A stretch of 64,000 bases of DNA from Brevundimonas subvibrioides ATCC 15264 (GCF_000144605.1 NC_014375.1:2819501-2883500), one strand, 5' to 3'. Shown: positions 43,983 to 52,128, counted from the first letter of the stretch. Notes: generated from the sequence alone by a model not told the origin. Numbers and translations: made by a program.

Positions 43983-44615
43983 TCAGGCGGCGAAAAGGTC
44001 GTCGTCGAGGCTAGCCCGGGCGCGGTTGAGGCTTTGCTTCGCGGATTGGTTAGCGGTCAGGGCGTGCAGGATGGCCTGGACGTTGCCGGCGCCGGCGGCC
44101 GCCTTGGCCGGGGCGGCCATGCCCTGGATGCGTTCGGCCAGCGCCGCCATGCGGAAGGCGCGGTCGTCGGGATCGGGGGTGGGCTGGTGCTGCGGCAAGA
44201 GCCCCGCCGTCTCTTCGCTTGCGCTTCGAGCCACCTCCCCGCCGCTCCGCGGCATGGAGGAGACGGTACGCGTCGTCTCCTCCCCGTCCCGCAGGGATGG
44301 GGAGGTGGCCCGGGGCGCTTGCCCCGGGACGGAGGGGTTCCTGGCCCCCCGCGCGATGAGCAGTTCCAGATCGGTCTTCAGCTGGCGGGCCTTCAGGATG
44401 CGGTCGTGCAGCAGGTCGGCGTCCTCGCCCGAGGCGCGCAGGCTGGCGAGGGCGTTCTCGGCCCGGCCGCAGGCGGTGTTGAGTTCCGTCACGGCCCCGG
44501 CGAAGGCCAGCTGGCCGGCGCGGAGCTGGGTCAGCTTCTTCTCCAGCCGCACACCGTAGGCGAGCGCCGCCACCAGCAGCAGCATCAGGATGGCGTCCAG
44601 GATCATGCCGGTCAT
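43983..44615 (-). CDS. DUF6468 flagellar-locus protein with in-frame repeat insertion
   Basis: A 210-residue protein between fliM and motE. Residues 1-89 are the DUF6468 core: a membrane helix (ILMLLLVAALAYGV) and a helical region (AVTELNTACGRAENALASLRASG, DRILKARQLKTDLELLIA). Residues about 91-138 (ARNPSVPGQAPRATS to SEETAGLL) are encoded by a palindromic repeat at 44202-44345 and look unlike the rest. The C terminus (FRMAALAERIQGM, NVQAILHALTANQSAKQ) resumes a helical pattern. The protein stays in frame, so the insertion seems tolerated. Function unknown. Confidence 0.8.
   Translation of the reverse strand: MTGMILDAILMLLLVAALAYGVRLEKKLTQLRAGQLAFAGAVTELNTACGRAENALASLRASGEDADLLHDRILKARQLKTDLELLIARGARNPSVPGQAPRATSPSLRDGEETTRTVSSMPRSGGEVARSASEETAGLLPQHQPTPDPDDRAFRMAALAERIQGMAAPAKAAAGAGNVQAILHALTANQSAKQSLNRARASLDDDLFAA
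44202..44345. repeat. palindromic repeat element inside the DUF6468 gene
   Basis: Three nested or adjacent inverted repeats fall within 144 nt: CCACCTCCCC (44231-44240) with GGGGAGGTGG (44299-44308), GGAGGAGAC (44256-44264) with GTCTCCTCC (44275-44283), and CCCGGGGC (44309-44316) with GCCCCGGG (44321-44328). The element resembles dispersed palindromes found between genes in this bacterial order, but here it lies in a reading frame. No second copy was seen in this window. Confidence 0.7.
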
Positions 44616-44616
44616 G

Positions 44617-45687
44617 TCAGCGCCTTCCCTTGGTCAGGCTGTTGGCGGCCTCGACACTGATCGGGCCCTCCACGCGGATGGCGATATGCTGGCCCTTGCG
44701 ACCCATCCGGCCGGTCGTGACCGGGATCGAGCCGCAGCGGATCGAGATGTCCGAATCCGGCGTCGCATTGAGCATCAGGGTGTCGCCCACCTTCAGGTTC
44801 AACACGGTGGACAGGGGGCAGGACTGCTCGTCCAGCACGGCGCGGACCTCGGTGTCGGTGGTCCAGAGTTCGGTGGCCAGGTGGCCTTCCCAGATGTTGT
44901 CGCGGCCGAACTTCTCACCCATGAACTGCTGCAGCAGCATCTTGCGGATCGGTTCCAGCGTCGCATAAGGCAGCAGCAGTTCGACGCGGCCGCCGCGGTC
45001 TTCCATGTCGATGCGCAGCTTGACCAGGATGGCGGCGTTGGCCGGGCGGGCGATGGCGGCGAAGCGCGGATTGGTCTCCAGCCGGTCCAGATTGAAATGC
45101 ACCGGCGTCAGGGGCTCGAACGCCGCCTGGGCGTCGGCCAGGATGACCTCGACCATCCGCTGGACCAGAACCCGCTCGATCGTGGTGTAGGGCCGGCCCT
45201 CGATCCGCAGGGCGGCGGTGCCCCGTCGTCCGCCCAGAAGGACGTCGACGATCGAATAGATCAGGTTGGAATCGACCGTCAGCAGGCCGTAGTTGTCCAG
45301 CTCCTCGGCCCGGAAGACCGCCAGGATCGCCGGCAGGGGGATGGAGTTCAGATAGTCGCCGAACCGGATCGACGAGATGTTGTCGAGCGAGACCTCGACG
45401 TTGTCGGAGGTGAAGTTCCGCAGGGACGTCGTCATCAGCCGCACCAGGCGGTCGAAGACGATCTCGAGCATCGGCAGCCGCTCGTAGCTGACGAGGGCCG
45501 AGTTGATGATGGCGCGGATGCCGGTCCGTTCGGAACCGTCATCGTCGCCGAGGTCGAACCCCAGCAGGTTGTCGATCTCGTCCTGGTTCAGGACGCGTTC
45601 GGAGGCCCCGCCCGAGCGGTCATCGCCGAAGGTATCGGCTGCCCCGAAGGGATCCAGCCCGGTATCGGCCACGCCCGCGTCACTCAT
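44617..45687 (-). CDS. fliM: flagellar motor switch protein FliM
   Basis: A 356-residue FliM, C-ring protein that binds phospho-CheY. The N-terminal CheY-binding segment reads RVLNQDEIDNLLGFDL. The middle domain includes FDRLVRLMTTSLRNFT and GLLTVDSNLIYSIVDVLLGG, and the C-terminal SpoA domain ends with LNLKVGDTLMLNATPDSDISIRCG. The gene follows fliL after 3 nt and precedes the DUF6468 gene by 1 nt, all on the minus strand. Confidence 0.96.
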   Translation of the reverse strand: MSDAGVADTGLDPFGAADTFGDDRSGGASERVLNQDEIDNLLGFDLGDDDGSERTGIRAIINSALVSYERLPMLEIVFDRLVRLMTTSLRNFTSDNVEVSLDNISSIRFGDYLNSIPLPAILAVFRAEELDNYGLLTVDSNLIYSIVDVLLGGRRGTAALRIEGRPYTTIERVLVQRMVEVILADAQAAFEPLTPVHFNLDRLETNPRFAAIARPANAAILVKLRIDMEDRGGRVELLLPYATLEPIRKMLLQQFMGEKFGRDNIWEGHLATELWTTDTEVRAVLDEQSCPLSTVLNLKVGDTLMLNATPDSDISIRCGSIPVTTGRMGRKGQHIAIRVEGPISVEAANSLTKGRR

Positions 45688-45690
45688 GGG

Positions 45691-46362
45691 CTACTGGACC
45701 AGCATTTCTTCGATCAGCACGGCGTCCACGCGCGACGGTGCGGCGATCAGGTTCACCCGGCGCAGGATCTCGGCGCGCAGCTGATAGGTGCCGGCCGACC
45801 CGGCGATATCCTCGGGCCGCAGCTCGCGCAGGAAGCCCTGGAACATGTCCTGCATGCGGGGCATCTGGCCCTGCAGGGTCGTGGCCAGCTCCGCGTCGTG
45901 CATCTCCAGCGTCAGGGTCAACTTCAGGAACGTCGGCTTGCCGTCGGGCGACTGAATGTTCACCACCATGTCGGGCAGGGTGTAGAAGGTGATGCCGTCG
46001 GGACCTTCGGAGATCTTACCCAGGGCGGGATCGGCCTCGCCCTCGGCCCCGCCGCCGCCATGTCCGCCGGCTTCCTTCTTCTCGGCGCCGTGGCCGCCGG
46101 ACTTCTTTTCCTCGCCGTGATCGCCTGCGGCCGCTTCGCCGTGCTCGCCCTCGGCGGCGGCGGGCTTGGGCTGCAGCATGAAGAAGGCACCGGCACCCCC
46201 GCCCCCCAGGACCAGCAGGGCCACGGGCGCGATGATGAACAGCAGCGGCAGTTTCTTCTTCTTGGGTTCGCCGTCGCCCTCGACCTCGGCGCCGTGAGCC
46301 ACGGCAAGCGCGGTCGCGTCGTCCTTGGGAGGCTTGTCCTTCTTCTTGCCCAGCTTGATCAT
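45691..46362 (-). CDS. fliL: flagellar basal body protein FliL
   Basis: A 223-residue FliL, an inner-membrane protein that supports the stator. A Lys-rich cytoplasmic start (IKLGKKKDKPPK) leads to a membrane helix (LPLLFIIAPVALLVLGGGG), then a His/Glu/Gly-rich linker of about 45 residues (EGEHGEAAAGDHGEEKKS and GGHGGGGAEGE), then the FliL domain (FYTLPDMVVNIQSPDGK, LKLTLTLEMHD, VNLIAAPSRVDAVLI). The linker is longer and more His-rich than usual. Start 46362 was chosen over longer frames that run into the control region. Confidence 0.93.
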   Translation of the reverse strand: MIKLGKKKDKPPKDDATALAVAHGAEVEGDGEPKKKKLPLLFIIAPVALLVLGGGGAGAFFMLQPKPAAAEGEHGEAAAGDHGEEKKSGGHGAEKKEAGGHGGGGAEGEADPALGKISEGPDGITFYTLPDMVVNIQSPDGKPTFLKLTLTLEMHDAELATTLQGQMPRMQDMFQGFLRELRPEDIAGSAGTYQLRAEILRRVNLIAAPSRVDAVLIEEMLVQ

Positions 46363-46427
46363 CGGCCCGCGCCCCGGAAATCCCAAACTTCGACCTGCGC
46401 CCCGTTTGGTTAACGCGAGGTGTAAAT

Positions 46428-46444
46428 CCGGCAAGTTTTGCCGG
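46428..46444. promoter_or_regulatory. FlbD-like palindrome between fliL and flgF
   Basis: CCGGCAA-GTT-TTGCCGG is a perfect inverted repeat with 7-bp arms, about 55-70 bp upstream of the sigma-54 promoter of flgF. This is the kind of distance expected for an FlbD enhancer. It may also affect fliL on the other strand. A related half-match is in front of fliF. Assignment to FlbD is inferred. Confidence 0.55.
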
Positions 46445-46497
46445 GTGCCCCGTGGCCCGATCCGCCGAAATCCCCGCCCGTGCTGGATTAACCGTGT

Positions 46498-46512
46498 TGG
46501 CACGGACGTTGC
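46498..46512 (+). promoter_or_regulatory. sigma-54 promoter of the flgF operon
   Basis: TGGCAC-N5-TTGC is a full consensus sigma-54 promoter; the GG at 46499-46500 and GC at 46511-46512 have the required 10-bp spacing. Transcription should begin near 46524, just before the AAGGAG (46527-46532) of flgF, giving a leader of about 20 nt. Activation by FlbD is expected for this gene class. Confidence 0.85.
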
Positions 46513-46543
46513 GAGGTGCTGCTGCGAAGGAGCCTCGCCACCC

Positions 46544-47281
46544 GTGGAAAATGCCGCCTACATCGGACTGTCACGCCAGATGACGCTGCGCCGCGAGCTC
46601 GATATCGCGGCCAACAACATCGCCAATGCGGAGACGACGGGCTTCAAGGTCGAGCAGCTGCTGCTCGGCACCGAGGTGGGCCAGCGGGCCCGCAACGACG
46701 CCGTGCGGCCGGGCGCCAGCTTCGTGCTGGACAATGGCGTGGGTCGCGATTTCGGCCAGGGCGCGCTGAACGAGACCGGCCGGACGCTGGATTTCGCCAT
46801 CGACGGCGAGGGCGCCTTCTTCAAGATCCAGGACGGTGCCGGCGAGGCCTATACCCGCGACGGGGCCTTCACCATCGACCCGACCGGCCAGCTCGTGACC
46901 AAGTCCGGGCTGCCCGTGCTGGGCGACGGCGGACCGATCGTCGTCGATCCCGCCAGGGGTGCCCTGAGCGTCGCCGAGGACGGCACGATCAGCCAGGGCG
47001 GCGCGGCGCTCGGGACCCTGTCGCTGGCCCGGTTCGACAATCTGGCGGTCCTGTCCAAGGACGGCGACGGCCTCTACCGCAACGCCTCCAACGCCCCGGC
47101 GCTCGACGCGACGGGCGTGCAGGTGCGCCAGGGGATGCTGGAGGGATCCAACGTCAACACCCTCGTCGAAATCACCAATCTGATCGAGATCACCCGCGCC
47201 TACGAACGCGCGACCAAGATGATCGAAAATGTCCAGGACCTGTCCCGCCGCTCGGTCGAGCGGCTGGGGCGGTCCACGTAA
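46544..47281 (+). CDS. flgF: flagellar rod protein FlgF
   Basis: A 245-residue proximal rod protein. The N-terminal flagellar rod motif is present (AYIGLSRQMTLRRELDIAANNIANAETTGFK) and the C terminus has the matching helix (LVEITNLIEITRAYERATKMIENVQDLSRRSVE). The start is GTG, 11 nt after AAGGAG. It is first in flgF-flgG-flgA-flgH, under the sigma-54 promoter at 46498. Confidence 0.95.
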   Translation: MENAAYIGLSRQMTLRRELDIAANNIANAETTGFKVEQLLLGTEVGQRARNDAVRPGASFVLDNGVGRDFGQGALNETGRTLDFAIDGEGAFFKIQDGAGEAYTRDGAFTIDPTGQLVTKSGLPVLGDGGPIVVDPARGALSVAEDGTISQGGAALGTLSLARFDNLAVLSKDGDGLYRNASNAPALDATGVQVRQGMLEGSNVNTLVEITNLIEITRAYERATKMIENVQDLSRRSVERLGRST

Positions 47282-47292
47282 GGAGTTCCTAG

Positions 47293-48081
47293 ATGCGCGC
47301 TCTCAGAACCGCCGCTTCCGGCATGGCCGCCCAGCAGCTGAACGTGGAGGTCATCTCCAACAACATCGCCAACATGAACACGGTCGGATACAAGCGCCAG
47401 CGCGCCGAGTTCCAGGACCTGATCTACCAGAACGTCGAACGGATGGGCGCGCAGTCGTCCAGCCAGGGCACGGTGGTCCCCACCGGCATCCAGGTCGGCC
47501 TGGGCGTCAAGGCCGGCAGCGTCTACCGCATCACCGAACAGGGCACCCCGACCCAGACCGGCAGCGACTATGACGTCGCCATCGACGGCCAGGGCTATTT
47601 CCAGATCACCATGCCCTCGGGCGAGATCGGCTACACCCGCGCCGGCAACTTCTCGCTGAGCGGCGAGGGCCAGCTGGTGACCGAGGACGGCTACGCGGTC
47701 GAACCGGCCATCTCCATCCCGCAGGACGCGATCGACGTCACGATCTCCAAGACCGGTCAGGTCCAGGTCATCACCGCCGGATCGCCGGAACCGGCCATCG
47801 TCGGGCAGCTGGAACTGGCGACCTTCTTCAACGAGGCGGGGCTGGAAGCCATCGGCGACAACCTGCTGCTCGAAACGGCCGCGTCCGGCCCCGCCACGAC
47901 CGGCACGCCGGGCGAAACGGGCTTCGGGCAACTTCTGCAGGGTTACACGGAGGCCTCGAACGTCGATGCCGTGACCGAGATCAGCGCCCTGATCATCGCC
48001 CAGCGCGCCTATGAGATGAATTCCAAGGTCATCACCACCGCCGACGAGATGATGAGCGTCTCGGCCCAGGTGAAGGGCTAG
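47293..48081 (+). CDS. flgG: flagellar distal rod protein FlgG
   Basis: A 262-residue FlgG of normal length. Family segments include MRALRTAASGMAAQQLNVEVISNNIAN-type start residues, DVAIDGQGYFQI, GYTRAGNFSLSGEGQLV, and a C-terminal coil VDAVTEISALIIAQRAYEMNSKVI. It is exported by the flagellar apparatus without a cleaved signal peptide. AGGAG precedes the ATG; flgA follows after 4 nt. Confidence 0.97.
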   Translation: MRALRTAASGMAAQQLNVEVISNNIANMNTVGYKRQRAEFQDLIYQNVERMGAQSSSQGTVVPTGIQVGLGVKAGSVYRITEQGTPTQTGSDYDVAIDGQGYFQITMPSGEIGYTRAGNFSLSGEGQLVTEDGYAVEPAISIPQDAIDVTISKTGQVQVITAGSPEPAIVGQLELATFFNEAGLEAIGDNLLLETAASGPATTGTPGETGFGQLLQGYTEASNVDAVTEISALIIAQRAYEMNSKVITTADEMMSVSAQVKG

Positions 48082-48085
48082 GATC

Positions 48086-48718
48086 ATGCGGACGCTGACC
48101 CCGACCCTGACCCTGATCGCCGCCCTGGCCCTGCTGGCCGCGCCGGCGCTCGCCGGACCCGTCACGCTCAAGGTCAATCCCGTCGACGACGACGGTCGGG
48201 TCACCTTGGGCGACGTGTTCGACGGCGCGGGACCCGCCGCCAACTTCGTCCTCGCCAGCCGGGCCGGCCCCTCGGTCGTGTTCGAGGCGGCCCAGCTGCA
48301 GGCCATCGCCTCGCGCAACGGCCTGCAGTGGGCCAATCCCAACGGCCTGCGCCGCGTCGTCGTCCGCGAGGCCTCGCTGGCCCCTGCGACGGGCGGCAAT
48401 ACGGCGGTGGCGGCAACCATCCCCACGACCACCCTCCCCCCGCCGGCCCCGACCGTCTCGGCCCCGCCCCAGCGTCAGGCCCGCGCGGCACGGGTCATCG
48501 CCAGGAACGACATGGTCGAGGTCGCCTATTCCGTCGGCGGCGTGATGTTGACCGTCACGGGCCGCGCCACGCGCGACGCGGCGGCCGGTGAGTCCGTGCC
48601 GATCCTGAACGTCGCCTCCGGCCGCACCATCGACGCCGTCGCCACCGGCCCCGGCCGCGCCATCACGGGCCCGGAGGCGCAGGCCGCCCGCGCCCGCTCC
48701 CAGTTCGCCTCGCGCTAG
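48086..48718 (+). CDS. flgA: flagellar P-ring chaperone FlgA
   Basis: A 210-residue FlgA with a signal peptide (MRTLTPTLTLIAALALLAA, cleavage after ALA). The mature protein has a VTLGDVFDGAG motif, a Pro-rich linker near 110-130 and a C-terminal SAF-like domain (RVIARNDMVEVAYSVGGVMLTVTGRATRDAAAGESVPILN) typical of FlgA. It assists P-ring assembly in the periplasm. It is somewhat shorter than many homologues. Confidence 0.93.
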   Translation: MRTLTPTLTLIAALALLAAPALAGPVTLKVNPVDDDGRVTLGDVFDGAGPAANFVLASRAGPSVVFEAAQLQAIASRNGLQWANPNGLRRVVVREASLAPATGGNTAVAATIPTTTLPPPAPTVSAPPQRQARAARVIARNDMVEVAYSVGGVMLTVTGRATRDAAAGESVPILNVASGRTIDAVATGPGRAITGPEAQAARARSQFASR

Positions 48719-48729
48719 GAAATCCTGTC

Positions 48730-49455
48730 ATGCGTCACTCCATCCTCGCCCTGGCCCTGGCCTCGCTGACCCTGGGAGCCTGCTCCACCGTGGTCGAAAC
48801 CGTTCAGGGGCCGCAGCTGGCGCCGATCGGCTATCCCGCCCAACTGGTCCCCGTGACCCAGGCCTATACGACGGTGCCCGAGCCGCGCTCCGCCAGCGCC
48901 AACTCGTTGTGGCGGACCGGCGCCCGGGCCTTCTTCGGCGACCAGAGGGCGCGGCAGATCGGCGACATCCTGACCGTCAACATCGACATCGACGACCAGG
49001 CCCAGACCTCCAACACGACCAGCCGCAGCCGGTCGAACGACATCACCGGTGGCATCTCGAACTTCTTCGGGCTGGAGAACAGCCTGGGCCGGGCCTTCCC
49101 GGGCGGCTTCGATCCGCAGAACCTCGTGGGAGTCGAGGGCCAGTCGAACGCCAACGGCACGGGGTCGGTCAGCCGCTCGGAGAAGGTCAGCCTGACCATC
49201 GCCGCGGTGGTCACCGACATCCTGTCCAATGGCAATCTGGTGATCCAGGGTCGGCAGGAAGTGCGCACCAACCGCGAGGTGCGCGAGCTGACGGTGGCCG
49301 GCATCGTGCGCCCCGAGGACATCTCCTCGGCCAACACCATCGCCCATACCCAGATCGCCGAGGCGCGCATCAGCTATGGCGGGCGGGGCGACATCAGCCG
49401 CGTCCAGTCGACGCCGGCGGCGCAGAGCCTGGTGGAACGGTTCAGTCCCTTCTAG
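48730..49455 (+). CDS. flgH: flagellar L-ring lipoprotein FlgH
   Basis: A 241-residue FlgH with a lipoprotein signal (LASLTLGAC, Cys18) and the L-ring body (SLWRTGARAFFGDQRARQIGDILTV, SVSRSEKVSLTIAAVVTDILSNGNLVIQGRQEVRTN). It forms the outer-membrane ring around the rod. It is last in the flgF operon, directly before the 53-bp tandem repeat. Confidence 0.96.
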   Translation: MRHSILALALASLTLGACSTVVETVQGPQLAPIGYPAQLVPVTQAYTTVPEPRSASANSLWRTGARAFFGDQRARQIGDILTVNIDIDDQAQTSNTTSRSRSNDITGGISNFFGLENSLGRAFPGGFDPQNLVGVEGQSNANGTGSVSRSEKVSLTIAAVVTDILSNGNLVIQGRQEVRTNREVRELTVAGIVRPEDISSANTIAHTQIAEARISYGGRGDISRVQSTPAAQSLVERFSPF

Positions 49456-49675
49456 GGGCGCGACCGCTCGCGACGCGGTCGCTCGCTGCTTGAGCGCAAG
49501 CGTGGTTGGGGCGCTAGCGGTCGGCTCGCGGAGCCTCGCTGCTTGAGCGCAGGCCGCTTTGGGGCGCTAACGCTTGACGCACGAGGTCTCGCTGCTTGGG
49601 CGCAGGCCGCTTTGAGGCGCTACGGCTCGATGCGCGGCGTCTCGCTGCGTGAGCGTGGATCGCGGTTCGGGACAC
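49453..49675. repeat. 53-bp tandem repeat after flgH
   Basis: Copies begin at 49482, 49535 and 49588, exactly 53 bp apart, each starting CTCGCTGCTTG; a degenerate copy begins at 49641, and a partial unit precedes the first. Copies 2 and 3 are nearly identical over their first 38 bases. Each unit has AGCGC and GCGCT arms that can pair. A period of 53 is not a multiple of three, so it is not coding. The repeat fills most of the 314-nt gap 49456-49769; the rest shows nothing else. Confidence 0.85.
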
Positions 49676-49769
49676 CGTCTCGGACGCCTCACGGCCTGCC
49701 ACCCGGCAAGCTGTGCCGTGAACCGTTAACGGGGACCCGCGTTAGACGACCAGACGCAAGGTTTCCGCC

Positions 49770-50249
49770 ATGTTCAAGATCCTGATCCCAGCCGCCGCCG
49801 CACTCGGTCTGATCGCCTTCGCGGCCCAGTCCCAGGGGGCTGACGTCACGACCGAAGCTACCGCGCACACCACGCCCGTGATGGGGTGGAGTGTCCACCA
49901 TGAAGGGGCTTTGGCCAAGCTGGCTTACGGGGTCGCCAACTCCGACCAGTTGGCGCTGATGCTGTCGTGCCAGCCGGGCGACCGGACGGCGGCGATCTAC
50001 GGCGACGTCCTGCCGGAGGCCGCCACGGTTCTGCCGGCCAGCCTGACGCAGCAGGCGATCGATCCGCTGTCGCTGGGCGAGGCCGAGGAAAGCCGGCTCT
50101 CCCTGTCGGACCCGGCGCTGAAGGGGCTGGCTGACAGCGGCCGCATGACGGTTCGCGGCGACGCAGGACGGTTCCAGCTGGCCGCCAGCGACGAGGAACG
50201 TCGCATGGTCGGCGATTTTCTGGCCTACTGCTCGGCAGGACGCGCCTGA
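49770..50249 (+). CDS. secreted two-cysteine protein, paralogue 1
   Basis: A 159-residue protein with a signal peptide (MFKILIPAAAALGLIAFAA) and unknown function. The mature part has GWSVHHEGALAKLAYGVANSDQLALMLSCQPG and a final AYCSAG, so one disulfide is likely. The pattern W, then AYGVA-SD-L-L, then C-x-x-G is shared by the two following genes, which indicates a small tandem family. A serine- and leucine-rich insertion lies in the middle. Confidence 0.75.
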   Translation: MFKILIPAAAALGLIAFAAQSQGADVTTEATAHTTPVMGWSVHHEGALAKLAYGVANSDQLALMLSCQPGDRTAAIYGDVLPEAATVLPASLTQQAIDPLSLGEAEESRLSLSDPALKGLADSGRMTVRGDAGRFQLAASDEERRMVGDFLAYCSAGRA

Positions 50250-50274
50250 CCGGTTCGTCGACGGGGGCTCACAT

Positions 50275-50688
50275 TTGACCGTTATGGCGATCATGGCCGT
50301 GGCCGCGGTGCTGCAGTCAGGCTGGACCTGGACCCTGTACGAGGGCCGCGGCCCCGTCGTGCTGGCCAACGAGGTGCCCGATACGCCGCAGCTGAAGGCG
50401 ACCCTCGAGTGCCAGCCCGGCACAGGCGTCGCCCGTGTGGATCTGTATGGGGCCCGGCCCCTGTCGGGCTTCGCCACGCTGACGTCCGGAAGCGCATCGG
50501 CGACCGCGCAGACCTCGGCCAGCGCGGACCGCACGACGGTCGTGGTCCGCACCGACCACCCCGTGTTCGGTCAGTTCATCCTGACCGGAAGCCTCGACGT
50601 GGCGGTTTCAAGCCAGCACCAGGCCGTGGAGATCGAGGCGGGGCATCTTGCCAAGCTGCGCCGCTTCGCCGAACTGTGCGCTCCATGA
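50275..50688 (+). CDS. secreted two-cysteine protein, paralogue 2
   Basis: A 137-residue relative of the genes on both sides. A short hydrophobic N terminus (VMAIMAVAAVLQS) is followed by WTWTLYEGRGPVVLANEVP, LKATLECQPG and a terminal FAELCAP. The start is TTG with GGGGG seven bases upstream; an ATG three codons later is possible. The stop overlaps the next gene by 4 nt. Function unknown. Confidence 0.65.
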   Translation: MTVMAIMAVAAVLQSGWTWTLYEGRGPVVLANEVPDTPQLKATLECQPGTGVARVDLYGARPLSGFATLTSGSASATAQTSASADRTTVVVRTDHPVFGQFILTGSLDVAVSSQHQAVEIEAGHLAKLRRFAELCAP

Positions 50689-51215
50689 GCGCGCATCCGT
50701 ACACCCCTGCCGCCCGGCTGGCCGCCCTGGCGATGATCGCCCTGACGTCGGCCTGCGCCAGCGTGGATCGGCCCGCGCTTGGGGATGCGGCGGCCGGCAC
50801 GAACGCCGCCGCAGCGGGCCCTGCGCCGATCGCGGGCTACGACTGGCATCTGAGCACGGCCGACGGCGCGGCCCGCTTGGCCTATGGCGTGGCCGAGAGC
50901 GACGATCTGAAGCTGGGCTTCGACTGCGACGCCGGGTCCGGCCGGATCGAAGTCACCGCCAACGCCCCCACCGGCACGCGGACGCTGCTGCTGGAGTCCG
51001 GCGGCGAGACCGAACGACTGGACGCCGACGGGGAGCCGTCCCAGCTGACGGACGGCGATCTGCTGACCGCCGCCGTCGAGGCGGACATCCCCATCTTCCA
51101 GCGCTTCAGGCGCATCGGCTGGATGGCCCAGTGGATCGGCGACCGGCGCGAGACCTACGCCGCCCATCCGGAGTCGCAGGGCAACGTCGAACGGTTCTTC
51201 GCCCTCTGCGACTGA
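50685..51215 (+). CDS. two-cysteine lipoprotein-like protein, paralogue 3
   Basis: A 176-residue protein whose N terminus (LAALAMIALTSAC) resembles a lipoprotein signal with Cys24. The mature domain has YDWHLSTADGAARLAYGVAESDDLKLGFDCDAG and ends RFFALCD, as in the two upstream paralogues. A C-terminal helix includes FRRIGWMAQWIGDRR. ATGA overlap with paralogue 2 shows that at least these two are coupled. Function unknown. Confidence 0.75.
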   Translation: MSAHPYTPAARLAALAMIALTSACASVDRPALGDAAAGTNAAAAGPAPIAGYDWHLSTADGAARLAYGVAESDDLKLGFDCDAGSGRIEVTANAPTGTRTLLLESGGETERLDADGEPSQLTDGDLLTAAVEADIPIFQRFRRIGWMAQWIGDRRETYAAHPESQGNVERFFALCD

Positions 51216-51222
51216 CCCCCGG

Positions 51223-51867
51223 TCACGCGTCGACGCCAACCCCGATCGGACAGACCACGCCGGTCCCGCCGATGCCGCAGTAGCCGTTCGGGTTCTTGGC
51301 CAGGTAGCCCTGGTGATAGCCCTCGGCGAAATAGTAGGGCCCGGCCTGGGTGATCTCGGTCGTGATGGTGCCCCGGCCCGCGGCCGTCAGGGCCGCCTGA
51401 TAGGCATCGCGCGACGCCTCGGCCTGCTGACGCTGGTCCTCGTCCAGATAGTAGATGGCCGAGCGGTAGGTGGACCCGATGTCGTTGCCCTGCCGCATGC
51501 CCTGGGTGGGGTCGTGGCCTTCCCAGAAGGTCTTCAGCAGTTCGGCATAGCTGATCTCGTCCGGGTTGAAGACGACCTGGACGACCTCGGTCTGGCCCGT
51601 CAGGCCGGTGCAGGTTTCCTCATAGGTCGGGTTGGGCGTGATGCCGCCGGAATAGCCGACCGAGGTCACCCAGACGCCCGGCACCGACCAGAATTTGCGC
51701 TCCACGCCCCAGAAGCAGCCCATCCCAAAGATGGCCGTCTGGAATCCCTCCGGATGGGGTCCCTTCAGCGGACGGCCGGAGACGAAATGCACCTCGTCGG
51801 TCGGCAGCGGGGTGGAACGGCCCGGCAGGGCGGTCTGTGCGGTCGGCAGGGTGGTCTTGGAGCTCAT
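51223..51867 (-). CDS. msrA: peptide methionine sulfoxide reductase MsrA
   Basis: A 214-residue MsrA, which repairs methionine-S-sulfoxide. The active-site [12 protein letters not shown] is near residue 60, with [34 protein letters not shown] and [20 protein letters not shown], including the C-terminal resolving cysteines. The start at MSSKTTLPT gives the usual length; ATGs at 51897 and 51906 are possible. It is convergent with the paralogue trio. Confidence 0.95.
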   Translation of the reverse strand: MSSKTTLPTAQTALPGRSTPLPTDEVHFVSGRPLKGPHPEGFQTAIFGMGCFWGVERKFWSVPGVWVTSVGYSGGITPNPTYEETCTGLTGQTEVVQVVFNPDEISYAELLKTFWEGHDPTQGMRQGNDIGSTYRSAIYYLDEDQRQQAEASRDAYQAALTAAGRGTITTEITQAGPYYFAEGYHQGYLAKNPNGYCGIGGTGVVCPIGVGVDA

Positions 51868-52033
51868 GATGGAAAGGATCCGTGAGAGGAACGACATTAC
51901 GCCCATATGGGGAGGGGCCGCGCGATTTCCCAGAGCCGACCGGACCAGACGGTGCTTGCCGGAACCGCCCACCTGTTCTATCAGCCTGCCCTCCCCGGGA
52001 ACGACCTCCCGGGCGTTTGCCTCGTGGTCAAAC

Positions 52034-52123
52034 GGACAGGTGGCGGAGTGGTCGATCGCGCACGCTTGGAAAGCGTGTGTAGGTGAAAGCCTACCGAGGG
52101 TTCGAATCCCTCTCTGTCCGCCA
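52034..52123 (+). tRNA. tRNA-Ser (anticodon GGA)
   Basis: A 90-nt class II tRNA with long variable arm. The acceptor arms GGACAGG and TCTGTCC pair (last pair G-U), the discriminator is G, and CCA is encoded at 52121-52123. The anticodon loop TTGGAAA places GGA at 52068-52070; the T loop is GTTCGAATC. It reads UCC and UCU serine codons. Confidence 0.97.
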
Positions 52124-52128
52124 CGGTC

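Noticed and set aside
46409..46426. Second CtrA box in front of fliL
   Set aside because: Only one TTAA half (in GGTTAACG) is intact; the partner at 7 bp spacing does not match, so I list no site.
49453..49675. CRISPR array
   Set aside because: The 53-bp units are contiguous direct repeats with no unique spacers, and no cas genes are nearby.
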